From Rhodopseudomonas sp. BAL398 (GTDB taxonomy: Bacteria; Pseudomonadota; Alphaproteobacteria; Rhizobiales; Xanthobacteraceae), in contig NZ_CP133111.1 of NCBI RefSeq assembly GCF_033001325.1, forward strand, positions 1,426,001 to 1,490,000: a stretch of DNA of 64,000 bases. The letters run 5' to 3'. The translations under genes were made by a program, and so were the position numbers. Shown piece by piece: positions 9,166 to 17,186 of the stretch. The notes beneath the pieces are model-generated. The model made no database searches, was not told the DNA's origin, and worked only from the letters and a program-made list of their open reading frames with translations. How positions within the stretch are numbered: the first letter of the stretch is position 1; each line of letters begins with the position of its first letter.

Positions 9166-9270
9166 TAGAGCAATTCCGGTTCTGATGGAATCAGAACCGG
9201 AGCTCTAGATTCTTGTTTTGACGCGTTTTCTTCACGCGAACCGGTATCCACTTCGCTCGAAAACGCTCTA
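9166..9270. repeat. Dispersed palindromic repeat, full-length copy
   Basis: Starts with TAGAGC and ends with CGCTCTA. It contains a perfect 11-bp inverted repeat (9176-9186 and 9190-9200) around GGA, then a second half that includes ACGCGTTTTCTTCACGCG and GAACCGGTATCC. A shorter, inverted copy of its first part occurs at 36681-36723. Elements of this type are scattered in intergenic DNA of Bradyrhizobium and Rhodopseudomonas genomes. Confidence 0.75.
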
Positions 9271-9903
9271 AGCGACTCGGCTGACCCCGGACATTTTCAA
9301 GAACAGCTTCCAGCACGCCTGATTGAAATCCATCAAGGCGCTGGCCGCGCCTGCCGGAATCTCGATCGTCGGCTGATCTTCGCCGGGCTGATCGGCACCG
9401 TCGCGATCGCGATACAGATCGATGGTGCCGGTCGACTCGCCTTGACGGAAGTTCAGATGCGCGCCGAACTTGTTGGCCAGCGCCCGCATCGCCTGATTCT
9501 GTGATCCCGTGGTGATGCGCAGATTCTCATAGCCGAGCGAACGCGCCACCGCGATCAGCTGCTTGAACAGGATACTGCCGATCCCCTTGCGGCGAAGATG
9601 GCCTTCGACGCTGAACGCGATCTCGGGCAAGGAATCGGTAGAAAGATCTGGCTGATGCAATTCGGCCGCCGCATGCACCGAGCCATCCTCGGCGAAATAC
9701 GCGATGATGATGGTTCCATCACTGGCGCATTTCTTCGCGTAACGGTCGACAAAGCCTTCATCCGCGTATCCGTTGAATCGATCGCGACGGCTTTCGGGAT
9801 CCAGCCGCAACAAATGATCTTTCAACAGCGGAAGCTCTTGATTGATCAGGGACCTGATCGTGCCCTTGGAGCCGGTCAGGACCTCGATTACAGCGTCGTG
9901 CAT
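9268..9903 (-). CDS. GNAT-family acetyltransferase
   Basis: Encodes 211 residues. The ATG at 9903 has GAGGAG upstream; the longer frame is discarded. The central acetyl-CoA motif is seen as VEGHLRRKGIGSILFKQLIA (about residues 115-135), followed by NLRITTGSQNQAMRALANKFG, the usual end of the GNAT core. The protein transfers an acetyl group from acetyl-CoA to an unknown amine. The first 90 residues (LLKDHLLRLDPESRRDRFNG) resemble the N-terminal domain of acetyltransferases related to PatZ-type or small stress GNATs. Its promoter carries a palindrome. Confidence 0.85.
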   Translation of the reverse strand: MHDAVIEVLTGSKGTIRSLINQELPLLKDHLLRLDPESRRDRFNGYADEGFVDRYAKKCASDGTIIIAYFAEDGSVHAAAELHQPDLSTDSLPEIAFSVEGHLRRKGIGSILFKQLIAVARSLGYENLRITTGSQNQAMRALANKFGAHLNFRQGESTGTIDLYRDRDGADQPGEDQPTIEIPAGAASALMDFNQACWKLFLKMSGVSRVA

Positions 9904-9956
9904 ATTTGTCTCCTCTTGGAAGGCCCTCAAGGAGGCGTTCGAATCCCTAGACCATC

Positions 9957-9985
9957 TATATTGTGCGACGCACAATAATATTCAA
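9957..9985 (-). promoter_or_regulatory. Predicted sigma-70 promoter with an internal operator-like palindrome
   Basis: On the minus strand TTGAAT (9985-9980), a 17-nt spacer and AATATT-type -10 box (9962-9957) form a good housekeeping promoter for the GNAT gene. The spacer is almost filled by the inverted repeat TATTGTGC-GAC-GCACAATA (9959-9966 and 9970-9977), which would let a dimeric repressor block RNA polymerase. Confidence 0.45.
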
Positions 9986-10162
9986 GATGAATTGGCGGGC
10001 AGTCGCATCAAACCTTGGGCTGCCGGGCGGCATTTTCTCGACTTCGTCATATTCGACGGGGCTTAACAATCGCTTGACCCAACTCAAATTTGCCCTCGCA
10101 CACGCTCCCGACAGCCGTGGTTGCACTGCAACAGTGGTAGTCCTACTGAGGCCGCGGGCCGG

Positions 10163-10561
10163 CTACAGCACCATCTGGGTCTGGGTCACGATCGCGACCA
10201 GCTTGCCCTCCTCGGTTTCCAGCCGGGTCTGCCAGACCTGGGTCCGCCGGCCGCGGTGGACAGGCGTCGCGATCGCCCGGATCGTGGTGCCGGCCTTGGC
10301 AGCGCCGATGAAATTGGTCTTGCTCTCGATCGTCGTGGTGCCTTTGGCGTCGGCCGGCAGGTTGATGACGGTCGCCGCCGCGCCGACGCTGTCGGCCAGC
10401 GCCATCACGGCACCGCCATGGACCGCGCCACCGAGGGTGCACAGATCGTCCCGCACCATCATGGTGGCGACGACGCGCTCCTTGTCTGCCTCGATGAAGC
10501 GGATGCCCATCAGCACGGCGAATGGCATCGGCCGCGCATTGATCAATTCGAGCGGTGTCAT
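10163..10561 (-). CDS. Hotdog-fold thioesterase (PaaI/4HBT family)
   Basis: Encodes 132 residues. The ATG at 10561 has GGGGAG upstream. The active-site region GGAVHGGAVMALADSVGAAA (about residues 46-65) is the PaaI-type signature, with a His-Gly-Gly turn and a catalytic acidic residue on the long helix. Such enzymes hydrolyse acyl- or aromatic-CoA thioesters. It is cytoplasmic; the substrate is unknown. It lies divergent from the BtuF-like gene, 115 bp away. Confidence 0.87.
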   Translation of the reverse strand: MTPLELINARPMPFAVLMGIRFIEADKERVVATMMVRDDLCTLGGAVHGGAVMALADSVGAAATVINLPADAKGTTTIESKTNFIGAAKAGTTIRAIATPVHRGRRTQVWQTRLETEEGKLVAIVTQTQMVL

Positions 10562-10676
10562 TGTGGATCTCCCCTGGATGCCCGGCTTGATGGCACGGGA
10601 CGATGTTGCGTCGGCCGGCCGCCGCCGATGGCGACAACCATCTGGCCAACCTTGCGCATTGTGCATATCACCGCGC

Positions 10677-11462
10677 ATGCGCCAATTCCCTCCCCGCCGG
10701 ATCGTCTGCCTCACCGAAGAAACGGTGGAGACGCTGTATTTGCTTGGCGAGCAGGACCGCATCGTCGGCGTTTCCGGCTATGCGGTGCGACCGCCGCAGG
10801 TCCGCCGCGAGAAGCCGCGGGTGTCGGCCTTCATCTCGGCCGATGTCCCAAAAATCCTGGCGCTGGAGCCCGATCTGGTGCTGGCCTTTTCCGACCTGCA
10901 GGCGGAGATCGCCGCGGCGATCGTGCGGGCGGGAATCGCGGTCCACGTCTTCAATCAGCGCGACATTGCCGGAATCCTGGCGATGATCCGCACGCTGGGC
11001 GCCCTGGTCGGCGCGGCCGATCGCGCCGAGGCGCTGGCGACCAGCTATCAGCGGCGCCTCGCGGCGATCGCCGATGTCGCGCGCCGGCATCCGATCAAAC
11101 CCAAAGTCTATTTCGAAGAGTGGGACGATCCGCTGATCAGCGGCATCGGCTGGGTCGCCGAACTGATCGCAATTGCGGGTGGCGAGCCGATCTTGCCGCA
11201 TCTGCAAACCAAGCAGGCCGCGACCGACCGGATCGTTGCGCCCGACGCGGTGCGGGCCGCCGCCCCGGATGTGATCCTGGCGTCGTGGTGCGGCAAGAAA
11301 GTCGTGCCGGAGCGGATCCGGCAGCGCCCCGGCTGGCACGAGATCCCGGCGGTGCGCAACAACCGCATTGTGGAGATCAAGTCACCGCTGATCCTGCAGC
11401 CCGGCCCCGCCGCGCTGACCGAAGGTCTCGATGCCATCGTGGCGGCGCTATGGCCGCGGTGA
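10677..11462 (+). CDS. BtuF/FepB-like periplasmic-binding-fold protein without a signal peptide
   Basis: Encodes 261 residues of the cobalamin/siderophore-binding fold. RIVCLTEETVETLYLLGEQD is the usual first strand-helix, followed by VSAFISADVPKILALEPDLV and, late, PAVRNNRIVEIKS. Classical BtuF proteins are exported, yet this frame begins MRQFPPRRIVCLTEE with no hydrophobic leader, and no in-frame upstream start gives one. No ABC permease or ATPase gene is adjacent. It may bind a corrinoid or metal chelate in the cytoplasm, or the true role may differ from transport. Confidence 0.8.
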   Translation: MRQFPPRRIVCLTEETVETLYLLGEQDRIVGVSGYAVRPPQVRREKPRVSAFISADVPKILALEPDLVLAFSDLQAEIAAAIVRAGIAVHVFNQRDIAGILAMIRTLGALVGAADRAEALATSYQRRLAAIADVARRHPIKPKVYFEEWDDPLISGIGWVAELIAIAGGEPILPHLQTKQAATDRIVAPDAVRAAAPDVILASWCGKKVVPERIRQRPGWHEIPAVRNNRIVEIKSPLILQPGPAALTEGLDAIVAALWPR

Positions 11463-11534
11463 CGCGCGCGGGATCGCCAGCCGCCGAGGGCTGTGGGCCC
11501 ACCGGCAAAGCAGTGAGCCCCAGACAGCCGCGCC

Positions 11535-11681
11535 CTAACAGCGCTGGCCGTTGGACAGACGGCACTTGCCGCTGCCCGGCTGGCTGCGCGGGTCCGACGC
11601 GGTCTGGGCCTGCGCGATCGATCCGCCGATGAAAACCGCAAGCGCAAAGGCCGCTGCGACAACAGTCGAAAAACGAGTCAT
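11535..11681 (-). CDS. Tiny exported protein
   Basis: Encodes 48 residues. GAGGAA precedes the ATG at 11681. The signal peptide MTRFSTVVAAAFALAVFIGG is cleaved near AQAQT-AS, leaving about 25 residues (SDPRSQPGSGKCRLSNGQRC) with two Cys that could form a disulphide. No family is known to me. Confidence 0.6.
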   Translation of the reverse strand: MTRFSTVVAAAFALAVFIGGSIAQAQTASDPRSQPGSGKCRLSNGQRC

Positions 11682-11830
11682 GGGTTCCTCCGAGTTTTCA
11701 AACGCCAGCTCCGGCTCGACGAAGGCTGGTGACATGGTCTGTCATGCCGATCATGCGGTGGGCCTATCGGGGCGTCATCCTCAATATGGATGAAACCGGT
11801 CGCATTCGATCCGGCGCGCGCCCGCGTCGC

Positions 11831-12940
11831 TCAGGGCTTCGGCGCGCTGCGCGCGAGCGTGACATTGCCCAGCAGCGACACCACCTCGGCCTGACGCGCG
11901 CAGCCGGTCTTTTCCAAAACCCGGCGCAGTTGCGAACGGACGGTGGAGATCGCCACGCCGCCGCTGGCGGCGATGTCGTCCAGGGTTTCGCCGGCGGCGA
12001 GTGCGCGCGCCACGCGGGCTTCCGACGCGGTCAGGTCAAACAGCGAGCGCATCAGTTCGATCGGCGGCGCGGCCGGCGCCGCGACCGGCGTGATCACCAG
12101 CAGCGCGTAGCTGCCGGCGAATATATCCCGGGCGGAGCGCCGGATCGGAACGACATGGGCCACCAGCACCGCCGTATCCGCATCCCTGATCGGAAACGAA
12201 TGCACCGCCATGTCGGAGGCGCCGTCGAGCGCCGCCAGCGCCGCCGCCAACAGCTCATTGGCACGGCCGTCGATCAGCGCGATGCGATTTTGCGCGCGCC
12301 ATTGCAGATGCCCGCTCAGATCCCCGACCAGCGGATTGGCCTCGATCACCGTGCCGTCATGGCCAAGCAGCAGCGCCGGCAGTCCCATCGTGGTCAGCGC
12401 TTCGCTCGCGCCCCTGGCGCGCTGCAACCCGAGCCGGGCCGCCACAAAGGCGCTGCGCGCCAGATGGGAGCGCAGTTCATTGAGCGCGTCGATCCGGTCC
12501 TTTTCGATCGGCCCGCGGCTATGGGCGCGCTCGATGCTGAAGACGATGCGATCGCCGGTCGGCATCTGCAGACCGGTCCCGGCCGACCAGCCGAGCCCAT
12601 GGGGGCGAAAGAAATCACGATAGATCGGATTGGCGTCGATCTGATCCGGCGTCCAGAAATCATGTTCCACGAAGAAGCCGGGCTGCGCCTGACCGAACAG
12701 GCAGACCCGGCGGGTGCAGCGCGGAAACCAGCCGTCTTCCACATAGGCGCGAAAGATGTCGCTCAGACTGTCGGAGGCGGTCCATTTCAGCACGCGGTCA
12801 CGGGCCGAGAACAAAAGCCCGCCGCTTGAATCGGTCAGTCGGGCGAGGTCGTCGAGAACTCCAGGCCACAGTTCCGGCACGAAGGAACATTCGTAGATGC
12901 GGTCGATCAGCGCGCTCGTCACAAAGATCCCATCCGGCAA
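11831..12940 (-). CDS. LuxR-family transcriptional regulator with a PAS-like sensor region
   Basis: Encodes 369 residues. The C-terminal 65 residues form a LuxR-type helix-turn-helix (LTASEARVARALAAGETLDD, then SGGVAISTVRSQLRRVLEKT). The middle part (about 185-290: LPALLLGHDGTVIEANPLVG) resembles a PAS fold, and the N-terminal part is helical. It should be a cytoplasmic DNA-binding regulator responding to an unknown signal. No receiver domain or autoinducer-binding domain is seen. The nearest gene, the M20 deacylase 197 bp away, is read in the same direction and could be a target. Confidence 0.87.
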   Translation of the reverse strand: MPDGIFVTSALIDRIYECSFVPELWPGVLDDLARLTDSSGGLLFSARDRVLKWTASDSLSDIFRAYVEDGWFPRCTRRVCLFGQAQPGFFVEHDFWTPDQIDANPIYRDFFRPHGLGWSAGTGLQMPTGDRIVFSIERAHSRGPIEKDRIDALNELRSHLARSAFVAARLGLQRARGASEALTTMGLPALLLGHDGTVIEANPLVGDLSGHLQWRAQNRIALIDGRANELLAAALAALDGASDMAVHSFPIRDADTAVLVAHVVPIRRSARDIFAGSYALLVITPVAAPAAPPIELMRSLFDLTASEARVARALAAGETLDDIAASGGVAISTVRSQLRRVLEKTGCARQAEVVSLLGNVTLARSAPKP

Positions 12941-13137
12941 CGGCCAGCCACGCTTAGCGGCGAACCAATCCGACCGATCACGCCCGATGACTACTCACCC
13001 TCGCGGCGCGATGGTCGTCCGGCATCCTAAAGGCTTCGCCGGACCGATCAAGTTTGCCTGCGCTGATGACGGGTCCCGCGGTCGACATCGCGACGAAGTC
13101 GACCACGTCGTTGGCCGGGCGAAACCGGCTGCGCGCG

Positions 13138-14418
13138 CTAAACCGGCTCGACGCCGCACCACTCGGCGATGAACAAGGCCGTCGCCTTGGTCGATTGGCG
13201 CAGCGACTCCAAATCGACATATTCATTGAAGCCGTGCATCGCCGCACCGCTGGCGCCGAAGCACAGGCTCGGGATGTTGTAGTTCAGCCCGTAGAACCTG
13301 GTATCGGTCAGCGCGGTGAATGCCAACTCCGGCGTCGCTCCGCCATAGACCGCGTCATAGGCCTTGCCGAATGCGGCTTCGGGCGCAGCCGAATCCGTCA
13401 GCTCATAGCCCTCCGACAGAAAGCCGGACCATTCCACCTGCGGCGGATTGTTCGACAGGAAGCGGTGGTCGCGCGCCGCCTTGTTGATGCAGGCGAGGAT
13501 CTCGGCCTGATGATCGGCCACCGACCAGCCCGGCAGGATCGCGATTCGGCAATCGACATCGCACCAGGCCGGCACGCTGGACGCCCAGTCGCCGCCCTTG
13601 ATGATGCCGGGATTGAAATTGATCGGGTGGTTCACCGCCTTGAAATGCGGATCGGAGGCCGCGCGCTTGTTCCATTCGATCTCGAGCTGCTCGACCGCGT
13701 GAATCAGGTGATAGGCCGCCATGATCGCGTTGGCGCCGGAGCCGGCCTCGAACACATGGACCGGGAAGCCGCGCACCTTGATCCGGAACCAGATCACGCC
13801 GACCTGCGAGCGCACCATCTGGCCCGAAGTCGGCTCGGGAATGAAGCAGGCATCGGCGCGATAGCCGCGCTGCAGCGTCGACAGCGCGCCGACCCCGGTG
13901 CTCTCCTCCTCGATCACCGACTGGAAATGAATCCGCGCGGTCGGCTTCAGCCCGGCGGCCTTGATCGCATCCAGCGCATAGAGCGCGCCGATCGTGCCCG
14001 ATTTCATATCGCAGGCGCCGCGGCCGAACATCTTGCCGTCCTTGACGGTCGGCGAGAATGGCGGTGTCTCCCACATGTCGAGCGGGCCGACCGGCACCAC
14101 GTCGCAATGGCCCTGCAGGATCAGCGATTTGCCGGCATTGGTGGCCGGCCGATAGGTGCCGACCACGGTGCGGGCCTTGGAGAAATCATGTTCGATCGGA
14201 CCGAAGCCGCGCAGATCCTTGAGATTGTCGAGATCGATATGCCAGTCGTCGACCTCATAGCCGCGCTGCCGCAACAGATCCGCCATCATATCCTGGCACG
14301 GCCCTTCGGCGCCGCGGGTGCTGGGGATGGCGACAAAGTCGCGCGTGGTCGCGAGCTGGGCGTCAAAGCCGGCATCGACGGCGTCGAGAATTTTGCGCTG
14401 CTGTTCGGTAACGCTCAT
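13138..14418 (-). CDS. ArgE/DapE-type M20 family deacylase
   Basis: Encodes 426 residues. Zinc-ligand motifs of the family are visible: LILQGHCDVVPVG (His, Asp), FGRGACDMKSG (bridging Asp), IEEESTGVG (Glu-Glu pair) and, near the end, GASGAAMHGFNEYV (last His). M20 enzymes remove acyl groups from amino acids or hydrolyse peptides; ArgE, DapE and carboxypeptidase-like members cannot be told apart by eye. It is not part of an arginine or lysine operon here, so a catabolic or salvage role is likely. Confidence 0.9.
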   Translation of the reverse strand: MSVTEQQRKILDAVDAGFDAQLATTRDFVAIPSTRGAEGPCQDMMADLLRQRGYEVDDWHIDLDNLKDLRGFGPIEHDFSKARTVVGTYRPATNAGKSLILQGHCDVVPVGPLDMWETPPFSPTVKDGKMFGRGACDMKSGTIGALYALDAIKAAGLKPTARIHFQSVIEEESTGVGALSTLQRGYRADACFIPEPTSGQMVRSQVGVIWFRIKVRGFPVHVFEAGSGANAIMAAYHLIHAVEQLEIEWNKRAASDPHFKAVNHPINFNPGIIKGGDWASSVPAWCDVDCRIAILPGWSVADHQAEILACINKAARDHRFLSNNPPQVEWSGFLSEGYELTDSAAPEAAFGKAYDAVYGGATPELAFTALTDTRFYGLNYNIPSLCFGASGAAMHGFNEYVDLESLRQSTKATALFIAEWCGVEPV

Positions 14419-14629
14419 GAATGACAGGTCCTATCGATCTTGCGGGTTCGGTTACGCTGGCACAATAGCGCGCCCCCGGATCGCCGGGTATCGCAGATAA
14501 TAGGCATTGGCTGTCGCTTCGCCGAGCAACCAGGGCCTGAACAAAAAGCCACAAACCGTTCCGCGACTTTGAGAATCGGCCGCAAGCGGCTAGACTCTCG
14601 GGCTCAATCAGTGGTCACGGAGACACAGC

Positions 14630-14782
14630 ATGTCCGGCAATCGTAATCTTCTTTATGTGATCGTCGGCGCGCTCATCGTGGGCATCGGCGTGCTCGGCTA
14701 CAATCTCTATCAGGCCAAGAAGGAGCCGAGCGGCGTCCAGATCAATGTCGGCCCCGACGGGCTGAAGATCCAGAACAAGTAA
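14630..14782 (+). CDS. Very small single-TM membrane protein
   Basis: Encodes 50 residues. GGAG lies 7 nt before the ATG. One membrane helix (LLYVIVGALIVGIGVLGYNL) is followed by a short tail QAKKEPSGVQINVGPDGLKI. The 18-bp gap to the next gene suggests co-transcription. I believe similar short proteins occur in relatives, with no function assigned. Confidence 0.65.
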   Translation: MSGNRNLLYVIVGALIVGIGVLGYNLYQAKKEPSGVQINVGPDGLKIQNK

Positions 14783-14799
14783 GCAGCGGAGAGCAGGTG

Positions 14800-15069
14800 A
14801 TGTCGCATGTCACGCGGTCCACCCCTCGATTGTCGCGCCCGGTTGTTGCCCTGCTCGGAGCGGTGATGCTTGTCGCGGCTGCCGGCCCGGCCGCCGCGGC
14901 GCAGATCACGCGCGAGCAGGACATCGTCGGGTTGCGGCTGGGACAGAAGGTTCTGGTCGATGACGGGTCCTGCCCCACCGGGCAGATCAAAGAAGTCACC
15001 GGCACCACCCTGACCGCGGCCGGGGTCACCCGTTCCGCCAAATGCGTCCCCCGCGCCGGCCGACACTAG
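14800..15069 (+). CDS. Small exported protein (DUF6719-like)
   Basis: Encodes 89 residues from the ATG at 14800; a GTG at 14797 directly before it is an alternative. A signal sequence (VVALLGAVMLVAAAGPAAAA) is followed by DIVGLRLGQKVLVDDGSCPT and a second Cys near the end, so one disulphide is possible. The LGQ-VLVDDGSCP-GQIKEV pattern recalls small envelope proteins of Bradyrhizobium annotated DUF6719; I am not certain of that name. It probably forms an operon with the 50-residue membrane protein. Confidence 0.65.
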   Translation: MSHVTRSTPRLSRPVVALLGAVMLVAAAGPAAAAQITREQDIVGLRLGQKVLVDDGSCPTGQIKEVTGTTLTAAGVTRSAKCVPRAGRH

Positions 15070-15093
15070 GCCGGCACACAAGGCCTGACGCGC

Positions 15094-15471
15094 CTACTCC
15101 CGCGGCGCGAACATGCATTGCAACGTCGGCTTGGCGATCGCCGTGAAGGTGGTGCTGATCTGGGATTGCTTCGACGCCGGCACCGAGCCGCTGTCGATGT
15201 TGGGCACCCCGCTCTCGCTGATTCCGCGCAGCACGGCGGCGCGCAGATCGTCGTCCACGACCGCCGCCGCCACGTGATCGTGCAGGCAGCCGCAGACCGC
15301 CTCGGGATGGGCCCAGCGTCCGGTCATGTGGGTGATGCAGCGGCGAATGAAATCGGCCCGCGAATCCTGCGCCTGCACCAACGATCGAAACTGGGCGTGA
15401 GCGGGACCGCCGACGGAGGCGCCAGCTGAAACGAGGACTGTGACCGCGAACAGAACTTGACGATACATCAT
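15094..15471 (-). CDS. Small exported Cys-rich protein
   Basis: Encodes 125 residues from the ATG at 15471 (a second ATG follows at once). The signal peptide MMYRQVLFAVTVLVSAGASV ends near AHA-QF. The mature domain is mainly helical with four Cys (RRCITHMTG, EAVCGCLHD, LQCMF), probably paired. No family is recognised. It is convergent with the preceding small gene, 24 bp apart. Confidence 0.6.
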   Translation of the reverse strand: MMYRQVLFAVTVLVSAGASVGGPAHAQFRSLVQAQDSRADFIRRCITHMTGRWAHPEAVCGCLHDHVAAAVVDDDLRAAVLRGISESGVPNIDSGSVPASKQSQISTTFTAIAKPTLQCMFAPRE

Positions 15472-15509
15472 AAACGGAACCGGCAGTTGATCGATGAGAT
15501 GCCGGTGCC

Positions 15510-15668
15510 TTAACGCACTGCAACAACAATGACGGGCTCGGCCACCGGAGCCGGCGAGCCGATATAGGCGAAGGTGCCAATCCCGGGCAATCCGGGGTCC
15601 GATGAGCCCGCGATCGACGGCCCCATCAAGACGATACCGAAAGCGACCATGAAGCTGAGGGTCCGCAT
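15510..15668 (-). CDS. Tiny exported protein
   Basis: Encodes 52 residues. GGAGACAGG lies upstream of the ATG at 15668. A signal peptide (MRTLSFMVAFGIVLMGPSIA) is followed by SSDPGLPGIGTFAYIGSP and a hydrophobic tail AEPVIVVAVR. Proteins of this kind appear in several copies in relatives, as far as I recall. A near-consensus EcfG site lies 41-66 bp upstream. Confidence 0.6.
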   Translation of the reverse strand: MRTLSFMVAFGIVLMGPSIAGSSDPGLPGIGTFAYIGSPAPVAEPVIVVAVR

Positions 15669-15708
15669 CTGCCTGTCTCCAAGTTGAGGCGCTCGCCGTT
15701 GCCTTGAC

Positions 15709-15734
15709 AACGTCGTTAACCACCCCCGGTTTCC
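15709..15734 (-). promoter_or_regulatory. Possible EcfG-like promoter, one base off
   Basis: Minus strand: GGAAAC (15734-15729), 16-nt spacer, CGTT (15712-15709). The -35 element has one extra A compared with GGAAC. The spacing to the ATG at 15668 (leader of about 34 nt) equals that of the two exact EcfG sites near 8.2 kb. Confidence 0.3.
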
Positions 15735-15947
15735 GGATATCTGCGTCGACGGCGAAAAATGGTTTCGTGGCGCGCCGAAGTGTTTCGTCGGCACCGACGG
15801 GACGAAACAATCACAGACAGCCCGGTCACGCCTCCGGCCCTGATTAAAAGTCGGGCCAGATAAGGCGTGGCGTCGCCGCCATATCGTTGCGGGAACAATC
15901 CTATCACCGAAGGATTATTTCAGGATTGGTCCCTCTCCAATGGAAGG

Positions 15948-16274
15948 ATGAACGTGGTGATCAGCAGCACGCAACGAAGCAGCGCTCCTGACTTCGAAGA
16001 GTCGCAGAATTCGACTAATTACCCTGAACAGGGTACCGCTGGATCTGCATCGGCCGACAAGTCGAGCGCAGCGGGAGACGGTGCCGTCCACGATCGCCCG
16101 CGACCCGCGCGCAAGGTTGAAGCTGTGCCATGCAGGGAGATGGCACTGCAGGGGCTGTTCGACCACCACGGAACGGACTCAGCGCCGCAGAAGCTCCTCC
16201 ATCTGGTCGGACACCGGGAACCGACTGCACCGACGGAGCGGCAGCCTCCGGCCACCCCGGGCAAGGCTGGCTGA
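15948..16274 (+). CDS. Doubtful small protein, Ser/Pro/Glu-rich
   Basis: Encodes 108 residues from an ATG at 15948 with no usefully placed ribosome site (GGAAGG is directly adjacent). The sequence is low in hydrophobic residues and looks disordered. Its third-codon GC is lower than that of the neighbours. The main argument for transcription is a strong intrinsic terminator just beyond its stop. It may instead be a non-coding RNA or a decayed gene. Confidence 0.3.
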   Translation: MNVVISSTQRSSAPDFEESQNSTNYPEQGTAGSASADKSSAAGDGAVHDRPRPARKVEAVPCREMALQGLFDHHGTDSAPQKLLHLVGHREPTAPTERQPPATPGKAG

Positions 16275-16316
16275 CGTCCGATAGTGACGTCTATCGCATT
16301 GAACTATTCAGAACAC

Positions 16317-16350
16317 ATCGAGGCGCCACAATCGGCGCCTCGATTGTTTT
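16317..16350 (+). terminator. Intrinsic (Rho-independent) terminator
   Basis: A perfect 11-bp stem, ATCGAGGCGCC (16317-16327) with GGCGCCTCGAT (16334-16344), a 6-nt loop and the tail TGTTTT. It reads only on the plus strand; on the minus strand no T-run follows. It is the clearest intrinsic terminator in the window. Confidence 0.8.
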
Positions 16351-16406
16351 AGCCCGGATTGCAGCGCGCCGCCGTCATCGGCGGCGGCGAATCCCTGGCC
16401 GTCGAT

Positions 16407-16970
16407 TCACTTAATGAAATCGCCGCATTTTTCCACCGATCCAGCGGCCGTTCCCCAGGGCATGACCGGTACCGACGAGGTCGAGTTCTTCGGCGAACCT
16501 TCGATCAGCCTGTCCGAATACACCATGTAGACCAGCACATTGCGCTTGGCGTCGCAGCCTCGGACGATCTGCATCTTCTTGAAGAACAAGGAGCGGCGCT
16601 TGCTGAACATGTCCTCGGCCTGGTCGAGCTTGGCCTTGAAGTGGATCGGGCCGATCTGCCGGCAGGCCAGCGAAATATCCGACACTTCCTCGGCGAGTCC
16701 GAGCCATCCCTTGAAGCCGCCCTTCTCCGGAACCGTGAAGTGGCAGGCCACGCCCTCGATTTCCGGATCATCGACCCCATAGGTCGCCAGCTTGTCGTTG
16801 GGGCTGAGCAATTTGAAAACCGTGGAGCGGCGGAAGATCAGATCCGGCTCGTCGGCCGCAACGGCTGGCGCGCCCGACAGAGTCGCCGCCGACAGTGTCG
16901 CCAGGACAAGCGCGGCCAGCGCACCGGATTTCAAACGTGTGACAAAAGGCATGGACTCGCGAGCGCTCAT
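16407..16970 (-). CDS. creA: CreA family protein
   Basis: Encodes 187 residues. GGAG is placed well before the ATG at 16970. A signal peptide (about residues 8-38, ending SGAPAVAADEP) precedes the conserved CreA body: IEGVACHFTVPEKGGFKGW, then DISLACRQIGPI, and a basic segment FSKRRSLFFKKMQIVRGCD. CreA is a periplasmic protein of unknown function, first named with the creBCD genes of E. coli; no such genes are next to it here. Four Cys are well placed for two disulphides. Confidence 0.9.
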   Translation of the reverse strand: MSARESMPFVTRLKSGALAALVLATLSAATLSGAPAVAADEPDLIFRRSTVFKLLSPNDKLATYGVDDPEIEGVACHFTVPEKGGFKGWLGLAEEVSDISLACRQIGPIHFKAKLDQAEDMFSKRRSLFFKKMQIVRGCDAKRNVLVYMVYSDRLIEGSPKNSTSSVPVMPWGTAAGSVEKCGDFIK

Positions 16971-17186
16971 CGAAATCTCCGTGAACAAAGGTTCCTCGCA
17001 TGTGGGGTCGGAGGAAACGTCTTGAAAGGTGCTGATCGTTCGATCCCTGCCATTAACCTCCCGTGAGGCTTTTTTGCTATAGTTGGATTCAAATGCGTGG
17101 TGAACTTTCGACAGGCGGTGCTGAACGAGGCCCCCCGCTTGCGAGACTGGTGTAGACCGATTGTGAATGAATTCGGGGGCGGTCGC

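Noticed and set aside
10121-11632. 503-residue open frame on the plus strand
   Set aside because: Out of frame with the BtuF-like gene and made of Arg/Gly/Asp-rich low-complexity sequence.
15892-15914. GGAAC at 15892 as an EcfG promoter for the orphan transcript
   Set aside because: At 16-17 bp spacing the -10 reads GATT or ATTA, only half matching CGTT.
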